Shown here: positions 18,001 through 25,928 of the stretch, in pieces
How positions within the stretch are numbered: the first letter of the stretch is position 1
Layout: every line of letters begins with the position of its first letter
DNA from: an uncultured Rivibacter sp.
GTDB taxonomy: Bacteria > Pseudomonadota > Gammaproteobacteria > Burkholderiales > Burkholderiaceae
NCBI GenBank assembly: GCA_946480925.1
Contig: CAMLLU010000022.1
Location: forward strand, 13,223-77,222
DNA length: 64,000 bases
Direction of reading: 5' to 3'
The notes under the pieces: model-generated
Told to the model about the DNA's origin: nothing
Databases searched by the model: none
What the model saw: only the letters and a program-made list of their open reading frames with translations
Position numbers and translations under genes: made by a program

Positions 18001-18583
18001 GGAATACACCGCCTTCGTACAGAAGGTGCGTGAAGCTGAAAGCGCACTCGGCTCCACCCGCCTGACCGAAGCAGTGGCGCGCTACCTCTTCAAGTTGATG
18101 GCCTACAAGGACGAGTACGAAGTCGCACGCCTGCACACCGACACCGGCTTCCTCGACAAGGTGGCGACGCAGTTCGAAGGCGACTACAAGGTGGCCTACC
18201 ACCTGGCACCGCCAATGCTGGCCAAGCGCAATGCGAAGGGCGAGCTGGTGAAGCAGCGCTTCGGCCCGTGGATGCACACCGCGTTCAAGCTGCTGGCCAA
18301 GCTGAAGGGCCTGCGCGGCACGGCCTTCGACGTGTTCGGCTACACCGGGGAGCGCAAGAGGGAGCGTGCGCTGATCGGCGAGTACCGGGCAACGATCGAA
18401 GAGCTGCTGAAGACGCTGAAGGCCGACAACCTCGCGCAAGCGGTCGAGATCGCACGCCTGCCGGAGGAGATCCGCGGCTACGGCCACGTGAAGGAGCGCC
18501 ACCTCAACACGGTGCGGCCGAAGTGGGCGCAGCTGATGAAGCAATGGCGCGAGGGCCGCAGCCTCACGCAGCAGGCCGCGTGA
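15023..18583 (+). CDS. Indolepyruvate ferredoxin oxidoreductase, fused alpha/gamma subunits
   Basis: 1186-residue thiamine-pyrophosphate-dependent 2-oxoacid:ferredoxin oxidoreductase of the fused bacterial type. The N-terminal region carries the pyrimidine-binding fold (GFISGYRGSPLGGYDQ). The TPP-binding region has CPHNTSTRVPEGS and FANLGDGTYYHSG. A cysteine cluster begins CEGCGDCSVKSNC near residue 668, consistent with an Fe-S centre. The C-terminal gamma-like domain starts GILVAGVGGSGIITIGQ. It oxidatively decarboxylates aryl pyruvates from aromatic amino acid breakdown. AGGAGG precedes the ATG, and the gene is probably translationally coupled to the leader ORF ending one base upstream. A divergent Lrp regulator suggests amino-acid control. 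Confidence 0.92.
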   Translation: MNAPLPEHIRKALESVSLDDKYALESGNAFMSGVQALVRLPMLQRKRDTATGLNTAGFISGYRGSPLGGYDQALWSAKKHLAANNIVFQPGVNEELGATAVWGTQQLDLYPQSKKFDGVFGIWYGKGPGVDRCSDVFKHANMAGTARHGGVIAIAGDDHISKSSTAAHQSDHIFKACGLPVFFPSNVQEILDLGLHAFAMSRFSGVWAGMKTIQEIVESSTSVSVDPGRVNIVLPEDFTMPPGGLHIRWPDPPLEQEARLMDHKWYAALAYVRANRLNHTVIDSPNARLGLIASGKSYNDTRQALFDLGLDEETCRRIGIRLHKVGVVWPLEATITREFALGLQEILVIEEKRQVIEYQLKEELYNWRPDVRPNVLGKFDEPEGDQTGGEWSMPNPSENWLLRAKADLTPAIIARAIGKRLVKLGVDSDVRARIESRLAVIDAKERSLATLDAGRIGERTPWFCSGCPHNTSTRVPEGSRAVAGIGCHYMVTWMDRSTSTFTQMGGEGVPWVGQAAFTKEKHIFANLGDGTYYHSGLLAVRQSIAAKVNITYKILYNDAVAMTGGQPVDGTMTVPQMTRELEAEGARKIVIVTDEPAKYNAPLNLAPGVTIHHRDQLDEVQRQLREIEGVTILIYDQTCATEKRRRRKRGTMAEAEKRVVINELVCEGCGDCSVKSNCLSVEPVETEFGRKRRINQNTCNKDYSCVNGFCPSFVTVEGGQLKRPKKDKARSPFELPPVAEPQVPAAPRAWGILVAGVGGSGIITIGQLLGMAAHIEGKGIVTQDAAGLAQKGGATWSHIQIADTPQAIHCTKVGTAEADLVIACDPLVAAKKESLAVMREGRTHVALNTHGTPTASFVNNPNWQFPEGNCEAAIEQAAGSGGVAKFDAEQLAVQLLGDSLYTNPLMLGYAWQKGWIPLQKSSLLRAMELNGVQVDNNKAAFEWGRRAAHDLNAVMALTTTAQVIQFARKPGLDEVISKRVEFLTGYQNAAYAQEYTAFVQKVREAESALGSTRLTEAVARYLFKLMAYKDEYEVARLHTDTGFLDKVATQFEGDYKVAYHLAPPMLAKRNAKGELVKQRFGPWMHTAFKLLAKLKGLRGTAFDVFGYTGERKRERALIGEYRATIEELLKTLKADNLAQAVEIARLPEEIRGYGHVKERHLNTVRPKWAQLMKQWREGRSLTQQAA

Positions 18584-18601
18584 TGGCGAGGGCTGCCGAC
18601 C

Positions 18602-19747
18602 TCAGACGGTGCGGCGCCCTGCGCAATACACCTCGCGCACCACGGGCAGGCCGCCGATCTCGCTCGCCCGCAGCAGATCGGCCCGCTGGCCCACCGCAAT
18701 CTCGCCTCGATCGCTCAAGCCGCAAGCCCGCGCCGGTGCACGGCTCACCACGTTGAGGGCTTCGCTGATCGAAAAGCCCGCGTCCTGCTGCAGCTTCCAG
18801 GCGGCCTGCAGCAGGCTCACCGGCACATAGTCGGAAGACAACGCATCCAGCACACCTTCGCGCGCCAGCTCCAGCGCCGACACGTTGCCCGAATGCGAAC
18901 CGCCGCGCACCACGTTCGGTGCGCCGGCCACCGTGGCCAGGCCATGGGCATGCGCGTGGCGCGCCGCCGCCAAGGTGGTGGGGAACTCGCTCATGCCAGC
19001 GCCCAGCGCGCGTGCCTCGTCCACATGCTCGATCGTGGTGTCGTCATGCGTGGCCAGCGCCACGCCGTGGGTGTGCGCAAACTCGGTGAACCACACCCGG
19101 TTGGGCTGCGCGTACTGCCGCTGGCGCTCGGGCGCGATGCGCACCTCTTCGTCGAACTTCGCGTCGCTCCAGCCTTTCTTGCCGGTGTAGTAGATGCGCG
19201 CGTGTTCGATGTCGCTCCACTGCCGCTGGCCGGGCGTGTGGTCCATCAGCGAGATGAGTTTCAGGCGCCGGTGCCGCGCGAACGGCTCGAACAGCTCGCG
19301 CGCATTGGGCGCCGGCAGCTCGCAGCGCACGTGCACGTAGTGCTCGCAACGCAGCGCGCCGGCGGCCTCGAGCCGATCGAGCACTTCGAGCAGCGCGCTC
19401 TGGTCGTGGGCGCGAAAGCCTTCGCCGTACGGGTCGCCCACGCCGATGGAATCGAACACCGTGGTGATGCCGGCGGCTGCGATCTCGGCATCGTGCGCCT
19501 GTACGGCCCCCTGCATCGGAAAGAACACCTTCGGGCGCGGCATCACGTGGCGCTCGAGGTTGTCGGTATGCACCTCCACCAGGCCGGGCAGCAGCAGGTC
19601 GCCATGCAAGTCGTGCGCGCCGCCCACAGAAGTACTGCCGTGGCCGATCTCCGCAATGCGCCCATCGCGCAACACCACGTGGCCGCGCACCATCTCGTGG
19701 GCCAGCACCAGCCGGGCGTTGTTGAGGATGATCTCGTTCGCTGTCAT
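18602..19747 (-). CDS. phnM: Alpha-D-ribose 1-methylphosphonate 5-triphosphate diphosphatase (PhnM-type)
   Basis: 381-residue amidohydrolase-superfamily enzyme. HTDNLERH near the end of the first strand and THDDTT supply the metal ligands typical of PhnM, and GVGDPYGEGFRAHDQ is a family hallmark. PhnM removes pyrophosphate from the ribose triphosphate intermediate of the C-P lyase pathway. The ATG at 19747 has AAGGA upstream. The C-P lyase core genes (phnG to phnL) are absent nearby. The gene is divergent from a phnF-like regulator and a DUF1045 gene, both usual members of phosphonate operons. Confidence 0.92.
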   Translation of the reverse strand: MTANEIILNNARLVLAHEMVRGHVVLRDGRIAEIGHGSTSVGGAHDLHGDLLLPGLVEVHTDNLERHVMPRPKVFFPMQGAVQAHDAEIAAAGITTVFDSIGVGDPYGEGFRAHDQSALLEVLDRLEAAGALRCEHYVHVRCELPAPNARELFEPFARHRRLKLISLMDHTPGQRQWSDIEHARIYYTGKKGWSDAKFDEEVRIAPERQRQYAQPNRVWFTEFAHTHGVALATHDDTTIEHVDEARALGAGMSEFPTTLAAARHAHAHGLATVAGAPNVVRGGSHSGNVSALELAREGVLDALSSDYVPVSLLQAAWKLQQDAGFSISEALNVVSRAPARACGLSDRGEIAVGQRADLLRASEIGGLPVVREVYCAGRRTV

Positions 19748-20188
19748 CACTGTCCTTCGTTGGCAGCCAGCTCACGCAACGGCGGTTGGCGGCACCCGGT
19801 GACGGGCGGGTTCATCGAGCAGCAGCAAAGTGCCGCCCCGAGTGAAGCCTCGCGCGATGTGCGATGTTGGCACGTTGCTGCTCGCTGCCGGAGACCTGAC
19901 TGGGGGATCTCCCACAAACCGGGGGGAAGGTTCATGGGCTCGAACAATTCGCGAACCTGTTCACGTGCGGCCCATGGTTGCCGTGCGGGCGCTCCACGAG
20001 CGTGGATTCTCCTTGCGTAGAGCGGCCGATACGAACCACACACGCACCTGTTCACATCGAGTGACACGTTTTTCAGCCGGCAGGGCGTGATGCGTCATGC
20101 CTTCAGTGCTCAGGGTCGCCTCGTTGTCATCTAGATGACTCTATGATGCCGCAAAGCCTCCGAACAACGCGCGACAGTTTCTTGACTC
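19748..20188. other. Intergenic region between divergent phnM and phnF
   Basis: This 441-bp spacer has no convincing ORF and is less G+C-rich than the flanking genes. It contains the palindrome at 20126-20139 and a TATGAT box next to phnF. I see no structured RNA of known class and no transposase fragment. It presumably holds the divergent promoters. Confidence 0.5.
20126..20147 (+). promoter_or_regulatory. Candidate PhnF operator and -10 box
   Basis: GTCATCTAGATGAC (20126-20139) is a perfect 14-bp palindrome. It ends 2 bp before TATGAT (20142-20147), a good -10 hexamer 41 bp upstream of the phnF ATG. No strong -35 is visible, so the palindrome occupies the spacer/-35 region, as expected for autorepression by a GntR/HutC-type regulator. 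Confidence 0.5.
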
Positions 20189-20944
20189 ATGCAGAAGGTC
20201 AAAGCCACCCGCTCCTCCGGGAAGTCTTTCGAGAACACAGCGCGGCGCTGGGAAGCCATTGCCGCCGAGCTGCGCGACGACATCTCCACCGGCCGCTTCG
20301 CCCCTGGCGAGCGCCTGCCCAACGAAACACTGCTGGCGCAACGCTTCGGCGTGAACCGCCACACGTTGCGCCAGGCGGTGCAGGCGCTGGCGCAAGAAGG
20401 CTTCGTGAAGGTGCTGCACGGCAGCGGCACCTATGTGCGCGAGCTGGTGCTCGACTACGCGCTGCAGCGCCGCACCCGCCTTTCCGAAAACCTGGCCGAA
20501 GCCGGTGAACGCGCCAGGCGCGAGCTGCTAGGCCACGAGCGGGCCGAAGCCGGCGAATGGGCGCAGCCGCTCAAGGTGGCGGCACGCAGCAGCGTGGTGA
20601 TCATCTACACGCGCGCGTCGGTGCGCAGCCGGCCCATCGGCATCAGCACCTCCGTGTATCCCTGCCCGCGGCTCGGGGGCATGGCCGCCGCCTTCGAAGC
20701 CGAAGGCTCCATCACCGCGGCACTCAGGCGCCTGGGCGTGGCCGACTACACCCGTGTGCACAGCATCATCTCGTGCCGCCTGCCCACGCCGGCCGAAGCC
20801 GACGCATTGGCGCGCCCGACCACGCAGCCGGTGCTGGCGGTGCACTACACCAATGCCGATCTCGACGGCGTGCCGGTCGAAGCCGGGCTCACGCTATTCG
20901 CGGCCGATGCCGTGCAATTGACAGTGGAGCCGGAAGCCGCATGA
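20189..20944 (+). CDS. phnF: GntR/HutC-family regulator, PhnF-like
   Basis: 251-residue protein with an N-terminal winged HTH (RDDISTGRFAPGERLPNETLLAQRF, then RHTLRQAVQALAQEGFV) and a C-terminal UTRA ligand domain. The divergent phnM and the overlapping DUF1045 gene support assignment as the phosphonate regulator PhnF. No good Shine-Dalgarno precedes the ATG. The stop overlaps the next start (ATGA), so both proteins are made together. Confidence 0.88.
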   Translation: MQKVKATRSSGKSFENTARRWEAIAAELRDDISTGRFAPGERLPNETLLAQRFGVNRHTLRQAVQALAQEGFVKVLHGSGTYVRELVLDYALQRRTRLSENLAEAGERARRELLGHERAEAGEWAQPLKVAARSSVVIIYTRASVRSRPIGISTSVYPCPRLGGMAAAFEAEGSITAALRRLGVADYTRVHSIISCRLPTPAEADALARPTTQPVLAVHYTNADLDGVPVEAGLTLFAADAVQLTVEPEAA

Positions 20945-21615
20945 GATTCGCCCTCTACTACGCGCCACCGGCCGACCACCCGCTCTGGCAAGCCGGCTGC
21001 GCATGGCTGGGCCGCGACCCCAGCGTGGGCCGGCCACTCGGCAAGGCGCCGGCCTTGGCGCAAGACCCCTGGCGCTACGGCTTCCACGCGACACTGAAGC
21101 CGCCGATGCGGCTGCGGGCAGCGCATCGCGAGGCCGACCTGCTGGAGGCCGTGCAGGCGCTGGCGCAGCAACACCGCCCGTTCACCATGCCGGCGTTGCA
21201 CGTGGCCCCGCTGGCCGGGTTCGTTGCATTGCGGCCGCTGCAGCCGCTGGCGCCCGAGCACCCGTTGCAACGCCTGGCCGACGACTGCGTGCAGCAACTC
21301 GACCACTTTCGCGCACCGCCCAGCCCCAGCGAAGCCGCCAGGCGCAACGGCCAGCCGCTGAACGATGAGCAGCGCGCACTGCTGCAACGCTGGGGTTATG
21401 CCCATGTGCTGTCGCACTGGCGTTTACACATGACGCTGTCGGACACGCTGGCCGGCGATGCCGAACGGCACGAGATCATGCGGTGGGCCGAAGAACACTT
21501 TGCAGCAGCGCTGAGGGAAGCCCTGCCTTGCGACGCGCTGTGCGTGTTCGTCGAGCCGGCGCCGGGCGAGCCCTTCGTGCTGGCACACCGCTTTGCCCTT
21601 GCGGCCCACGCTTGA
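20941..21615 (+). CDS. DUF1045 phosphonate-operon protein, 2H phosphoesterase-like
   Basis: 224-residue protein of the DUF1045 family found in phosphonate operons. Two His-x-Thr motifs, FHATLKPP (about 52) and LHMTLSDT (about 165), match the paired HxT signature of 2H phosphoesterases. These enzymes hydrolyse cyclic phosphodiesters, so a role in processing cyclic ribose phosphates from phosphonate breakdown is plausible. The start overlaps phnF by 4 bp. Confidence 0.88.
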   Translation: MRFALYYAPPADHPLWQAGCAWLGRDPSVGRPLGKAPALAQDPWRYGFHATLKPPMRLRAAHREADLLEAVQALAQQHRPFTMPALHVAPLAGFVALRPLQPLAPEHPLQRLADDCVQQLDHFRAPPSPSEAARRNGQPLNDEQRALLQRWGYAHVLSHWRLHMTLSDTLAGDAERHEIMRWAEEHFAAALREALPCDALCVFVEPAPGEPFVLAHRFALAAHA

Positions 21616-21640
21616 GAGATGCGACGCCGCGAACAGCCGA

Positions 21641-22555
21641 TCAGTCGAGCGCGACGACGGTGTCACCCGGCTCCGGCCGACAACCTTCCGCGATCGGCGC
21701 GCCCCAGCCGCGGCGCATCACCATCTGCACACCGTCGTGGCAGAACTCCAACCGCTGCGCCTGCGGCAGGCGCCGGTGCACGAAACCCTCGATCGCGGCC
21801 GGCAGGCTGACGCGCAGCCGCAGCGCGAAACGATCGTCCTCGGGGTGGTCGTCGAGGTGCACGAAAGGCACGAAGGGCGCGGCGAACATCAGCAGGTGCG
21901 ATCCCACGTCCACCGGGGGCGGGCCATAGCCCTGCTCCTGCAACCATTGCTGCGCCTGTGCACGCAACCCGTCTGCATCACCCAGCCCGCCCCATGCCGC
22001 AGCCAGCAGCTCGGCCACCCACTGGTTGCAGTTCTGGTAGCGCAGGCTGCGGGCATAGGCGTTGGCGCTGTAGGTGCCGGCCAGCAGGCGCAGCGCACGC
22101 GCGTTGTCGAGCGCCGTGGCCTCCAGCGCGCCGCCGGGCTCGCCGGGCAGCAGCACGACGGAGATGTAGCCCAGCGTCGGGTTGTCGGTGCCGAACAGGA
22201 AGCCTGCGAGGCCCTGGTCGAACAGCCGCGGGCGGCGCTCGTCGCACGAGTAGTAGAGCTGGCGCACCGTCCACGGCGTGTTGGCGCTGCCCTTCAGGCT
22301 GATGCCGGCATGCGAGTAGCGCACGTTGAACCGCTGCAGGTCGAGCCCCGAGCGCGAGATCAACGCAACGTTCGCGTCCGAGGCTTCGAGCTCCTGCCGC
22401 ACCAGCGCTGCGAACCGCAGCAGCTTGTCCTGCTGTTGCGCCGTCATCGGCGGCGTGCGGTCGCAAAGCTGCAGTGACTCGGCATGGGCTGGAGCTGCCG
22501 CGCCGAACACCGCAAACGCCGCCGCCACGAACGAGCACAAGCGCAGGCGGATCAA
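21641..22555 (-). CDS. DUF2145 family periplasmic protein
   Basis: 304-residue protein with a Sec signal peptide (cleavage near AHA-ESLQL). The mature sequence has RYSHAGISLKG near residue 82 and YQNCNQWVAELLAAAW in the middle. These His and Cys blocks are reminiscent of NlpC/P60-type papain-like folds, and the protein matches what I know of DUF2145. Its biochemical role is not established. It is followed on the same strand by a small secreted protein gene upstream at 22619-23086, and the two are probably co-expressed. Confidence 0.8.
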   Translation of the reverse strand: MIRLRLCSFVAAAFAVFGAAAPAHAESLQLCDRTPPMTAQQQDKLLRFAALVRQELEASDANVALISRSGLDLQRFNVRYSHAGISLKGSANTPWTVRQLYYSCDERRPRLFDQGLAGFLFGTDNPTLGYISVVLLPGEPGGALEATALDNARALRLLAGTYSANAYARSLRYQNCNQWVAELLAAAWGGLGDADGLRAQAQQWLQEQGYGPPPVDVGSHLLMFAAPFVPFVHLDDHPEDDRFALRLRVSLPAAIEGFVHRRLPQAQRLEFCHDGVQMVMRRGWGAPIAEGCRPEPGDTVVALD

Positions 22556-22618
22556 TTCGAGTACTGCCTATCGGGAATCAAACCCACAGCGCCGTGGGCG
22601 CCATGGGCTTGCGAAGTG

Positions 22619-23086
22619 TCAGAGCGTCACCGGGCGCGACTGCAGGTCGCGATGCCAGTCGTCGGCCAGCACGAGGAAGAAGGCTTCGCGCGTGTCGGCA
22701 TGCGCGAACTCGTAGCCGTAGGCGCGCTGGCGGGTCCGCACCACGTCGCCGGCGGTGAGCGTGCGCTGCTTCAGCGCCTTTTGCGGCAGGTCGAGCGTGA
22801 TGGCGCCGTCCGTGCCGGGGCGGTCGACGGCCTGCATGGTCAACCGCAGCATGCCGGGGCGCCCTTCGAGCGCCGCGACCTGCAGCACGCGGTAGTCGCC
22901 CTCAGCCACCTTCTTGTCTTCGGACGAGCTCTTGCTCGAGCCGCTCAGCGAATCGGACACGCTGCCCACGGACTCGGATGCGGCGCTGGAGGCCGAGGAG
23001 GTGAAGCTGTCGGCAAAGCTGGGTGCGGCGGCGGCCAGCCCGAAGAGGACGGTGCAAGCCAGGCGGGCGGAAAGAAGTTTCGACAT
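22619..23086 (-). CDS. Small secreted Ser-rich protein
   Basis: 155-residue protein with a signal peptide (VLFGLAAAAPSFA) and a Ser-rich low-complexity linker (SSASSAASESVGSVSDSLSG). The globular C-terminal domain contains YRVLQVAALEGRPGM and EFAHADTREAFFLVL. The ATG at 23086 has a TTGAGG Shine-Dalgarno. It is encoded next to DUF2145 in the same orientation, so the two may work together in the periplasm. I do not recognise a named family. Confidence 0.7.
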   Translation of the reverse strand: MSKLLSARLACTVLFGLAAAAPSFADSFTSSASSAASESVGSVSDSLSGSSKSSSEDKKVAEGDYRVLQVAALEGRPGMLRLTMQAVDRPGTDGAITLDLPQKALKQRTLTAGDVVRTRQRAYGYEFAHADTREAFFLVLADDWHRDLQSRPVTL

Positions 23087-23207
23087 CGAAGACCTCAAGG
23101 TGGAACGACGCCGGGAGCATAGCTTGCCGATGCGACGCAGCATCTCCGGGAGTTACGGCATGTAATCACGTGCTGGCGGCGCTTGAACGAAGGGGCGAGC
23201 CGCCTGT

Positions 23208-24746
23208 TCAGGCCGCGGGCACGGCTGCATCGATTTCGTGGCGGAAGAAGCGCCTGTCCACCGCCGCCAGTCGCGGCAGGCGCGCCAGCACGTCGGCCCG
23301 CACACGCTGCAGTTCGGCGCCGCCGCCCGCAACGGCGGCCAGCTGCCAGGCGTGTTCCACCAAAGCAGCCACCTGCTGGACCGCGGTGTAGTCGCTGTCG
23401 GTCGCGCGGGCGGTGGCGGCAAGCGCCTCGGTCACGTCGACCCATTGCCGCACTTGCGCGGGCGGGCCCAGCAGGCTGGCAGTGACGCCCAGGCTTTCAC
23501 GCACACGGGTCAGCAGCAACGGCGGTGCCGCGGCGTGGTCAGCCGCGTGGCCTGCGCCGCGGGCGACACGACACACGTTGATCAGGTTCCATGGCGAGCC
23601 GGCCGCCAACCCGTGGCGCTGGCACAGCCATTCACTCAGCAGCATCCAGCGCAGCGCCTCGACGCGCGTGCCGTGCCGCGCCACCTCGGGCGGCAGCCAG
23701 GCCTCGAGCAGCCACAGCGTGTAGCCCAGGTTGCCGGCCACGCTTTCGAGCAGCGTGAAGGCATCGCTTTCCACCGCACAGATGAGCGCTGTGCGCAAGT
23801 CCGTCAGTACGCCGCGCACGAGTGCAGGCCGTGCCGCGGGTGCGAAGCCGCCTTCCATCAGCCGGGCCCGCACGATGAGCGCCCGCAGGTTGTGGAATTC
23901 GCAGGCGATGCGCGGGTTCATGCGCCACAGCGCGCCGCTTTGGCCCTGCGCTTCACGGCTGAGCAGTTCAAGCCCCGCTTCAGCAGCCTCCAGGCGCCGC
24001 GCTTGATGCTCACACCACACGAGCCCGATGCGTGCCAGCGCCAAGGCCGCCTGCTCGCGCTCGCTGGCGGCGGGCTGCAACTCGCGCACCAGCGACTGAA
24101 GGCCACGCCGGGCCTGCGCCACGTCGCCCGCACGGCGCGCCTGCCGCGCTGCATGGAAACGCGCCCATGCACGCGCCAGCCGCTCATGAGCGCCGTAGCG
24201 CAGCTCATGCAACCACTGCGCGGGCGCCGTGCCGCCGCCACGGCTGCCTTCTTCGCTGCGCTGGCGCGCATCGAGCAGGGCGTACCAGCGGTCGAGGTCA
24301 CTCACGTCCGCGGCGCTTCGGCTCGCCGCGGACGCCACGTTTGCGGGTGCCGGCTCGGGCCTGCCGGCAAAGCGGGCCACGTCGGTGGTGGAAGCGGGGC
24401 GCTCGCCCATCAGGAACCGCAGCCGCCGTGCGGTGTGCATCGGCAACCAGAACGGCCCGCGACGGCGGCCGCGCAACGCCAGCGTGGCTGGCGCCTGGGC
24501 GGCATCCGGCCCCCAGCCGAGGACTACGCCGCATTGCCCGAGCAAGCCGAAGGCCCGGCTCACCGCCATGGGCAAGGCCGAGACCGACCCTAGCTGCGCC
24601 GCCAGCTCCTGCGCGCTCACCACGCCACCAGAGGGAGCACGCAACGCGGTGGCGGCGAGCAACCACACCACCAGCCGGCCACACGGTCGATCACAGACGG
24701 CGAAGGGCTGCTGCAGTTGCACGTCGATCAAATCGGTTTCCGCCAT
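23208..24746 (-). CDS. Uncharacterised 512-aa helical protein
   Basis: Long Ala/Arg/Leu-rich cytoplasmic protein without signal peptide. The first about 110 residues look like a winged-helix DNA-binding module (SAQELAAQLGSVSALPMAVSRAFGLLGQCG). The rest is repeated alpha helices resembling degenerate TPR (ARRGLQSLVRELQPAASERE). No catalytic motif is visible. It is divergent from a class A beta-lactamase with only about 110 bp between starts, the position where AmpR-type regulators are usually found. A regulatory role is an inference from position and the N-terminal pattern. Confidence 0.65.
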   Translation of the reverse strand: MAETDLIDVQLQQPFAVCDRPCGRLVVWLLAATALRAPSGGVVSAQELAAQLGSVSALPMAVSRAFGLLGQCGVVLGWGPDAAQAPATLALRGRRRGPFWLPMHTARRLRFLMGERPASTTDVARFAGRPEPAPANVASAASRSAADVSDLDRWYALLDARQRSEEGSRGGGTAPAQWLHELRYGAHERLARAWARFHAARQARRAGDVAQARRGLQSLVRELQPAASEREQAALALARIGLVWCEHQARRLEAAEAGLELLSREAQGQSGALWRMNPRIACEFHNLRALIVRARLMEGGFAPAARPALVRGVLTDLRTALICAVESDAFTLLESVAGNLGYTLWLLEAWLPPEVARHGTRVEALRWMLLSEWLCQRHGLAAGSPWNLINVCRVARGAGHAADHAAAPPLLLTRVRESLGVTASLLGPPAQVRQWVDVTEALAATARATDSDYTAVQQVAALVEHAWQLAAVAGGGAELQRVRADVLARLPRLAAVDRRFFRHEIDAAVPAA

Positions 24747-24857
24747 CGGCTGTTATGCATGTGATGAAGGTGACGGATGTTATGTTGCCCACGCTTGTTG
24801 GCGGCCGGCTGGCGGCCGATGCTGCGCCCCCCCGCAACTCACCGGACGCATCCCAGC

Positions 24858-25757
24858 ATGAAACCCTTTCGACTTTCCCGCCGCACGCTGATGACCAGCG
24901 CCGCCGCTTCAGCCGGCATCGCCTGCCTTCACCCGGCCACCGCCTTCGCAGCCGCGGGCGCTGACGACACCGAAGCGCTGCGCGCCATCGAAAAGCGCTT
25001 CGGTGGCCGGCTCGGCGTGTTCGCGCTCGACACCAGCAGCGGCCGTTCACTCGGCTATCGCGCAGACGAACGGTTCGCGCTGTGCTCCACCTTCAAGCTG
25101 CTGCTGGCTGCAGCCGTGCTGCACCGGGTGGACCGCGGCCAAGCCAAACTCGACCAGCGCCTGCGGGTGACGGCGGCCGACATCGTGAACCACTCGCCAG
25201 TGACCGGCCCGCGCGTCAGCGAAGGGTTCATCACCGTGGCAGATGCCTGCGAGGGCACGGTGACGGTGAGCGACAACGCCGCCGCCAACCTGCTGCTGCC
25301 GCTGGTCGGCGGCCCGAAGGGGTTGACCGGTTGGCTGCGCAACCACGCTGGTGACCCCGTCTCCCGGCTGGACCGCCAGGAACCCGCGCTCAACAGCAAC
25401 CTGGCCGACGACCCGCGCGACACCACCACGCCGCGTGCCGTGGCGCAAACCACCAGCCGGCTGTTCGCCACCGATTCGCCGCTGGCTGACGCCTCACGCC
25501 AACGGCTGCGCCAATGGATCGAGTCCGCCAGCACCGGCTACCGGCGCATCCGCGCCGGCCTGCCACCCGAATGGCGGGTGGGCGACAAGACCGGCACCGG
25601 CGCCAATGGCGCCGTCAACGACGTGGCCGTGGCTTGGCCGTCCGGCCGGCCGCCGCTGGTGTTGGCCGTCTACCTGAGTGGTTCAAACCAACCCGTGACG
25701 GCACTCGAGGCTGCGCACGCCGACGTGGCGCGCCAGGTGGTTGCGGCGCTGGGTTGA
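24858..25757 (+). CDS. bla: Class A beta-lactamase
   Basis: 299-residue enzyme with a twin-arginine signal (SRRTLM at 7-12). It has the complete class A active site: STFK (Ser77-Lys80), SDN (138-140), the omega-loop ExxLN in EPALNS (Glu175), and KTG (244-246). A Cys precedes the catalytic Ser (CSTFK), a position also seen in some carbapenemase-like lineages; the spectrum cannot be read from this alone. No AmpR gene is adjacent. It stands alone on the plus strand opposite an unknown helical protein gene and is probably chromosomal and intrinsic. Confidence 0.95.
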   Translation: MKPFRLSRRTLMTSAAASAGIACLHPATAFAAAGADDTEALRAIEKRFGGRLGVFALDTSSGRSLGYRADERFALCSTFKLLLAAAVLHRVDRGQAKLDQRLRVTAADIVNHSPVTGPRVSEGFITVADACEGTVTVSDNAAANLLLPLVGGPKGLTGWLRNHAGDPVSRLDRQEPALNSNLADDPRDTTTPRAVAQTTSRLFATDSPLADASRQRLRQWIESASTGYRRIRAGLPPEWRVGDKTGTGANGAVNDVAVAWPSGRPPLVLAVYLSGSNQPVTALEAAHADVARQVVAALG

Positions 25758-25862
25758 GGCGGCCATCGGGCTCGTCGGCATCCGTATTGCCGGTCCAGTT
25801 TGCAGGAGCCATAGAAGCTGCCAATCGCGAAAACCCGTGAATCCCAATCGCAGGGGCATTGG

Positions 25863-25891
25863 TTGATTGGCACAATGGCTCCCGTTGTACT
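25863..25891 (+). promoter_or_regulatory. Candidate ahpC promoter
   Basis: TTGATT (25863-25868), a 17-bp spacer and TGTACT (25886-25891) form a reasonable sigma-70 promoter about 38 bp upstream of the ahpC ATG. OxyR commonly controls this locus. I see only a weak ATAG-containing half-site near 25811, so OxyR control is not demonstrated here. Confidence 0.4.
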
Positions 25892-25928
25892 CATCGCTTT
25901 CCGCAATCAACCCAACGAGAGAAGCCAC

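Noticed and set aside
16457..18544. 695-codon antisense frame opposite the indolepyruvate oxidoreductase
   Set aside because: Shadow of a strongly conserved sense gene; no ribosome site or domain.
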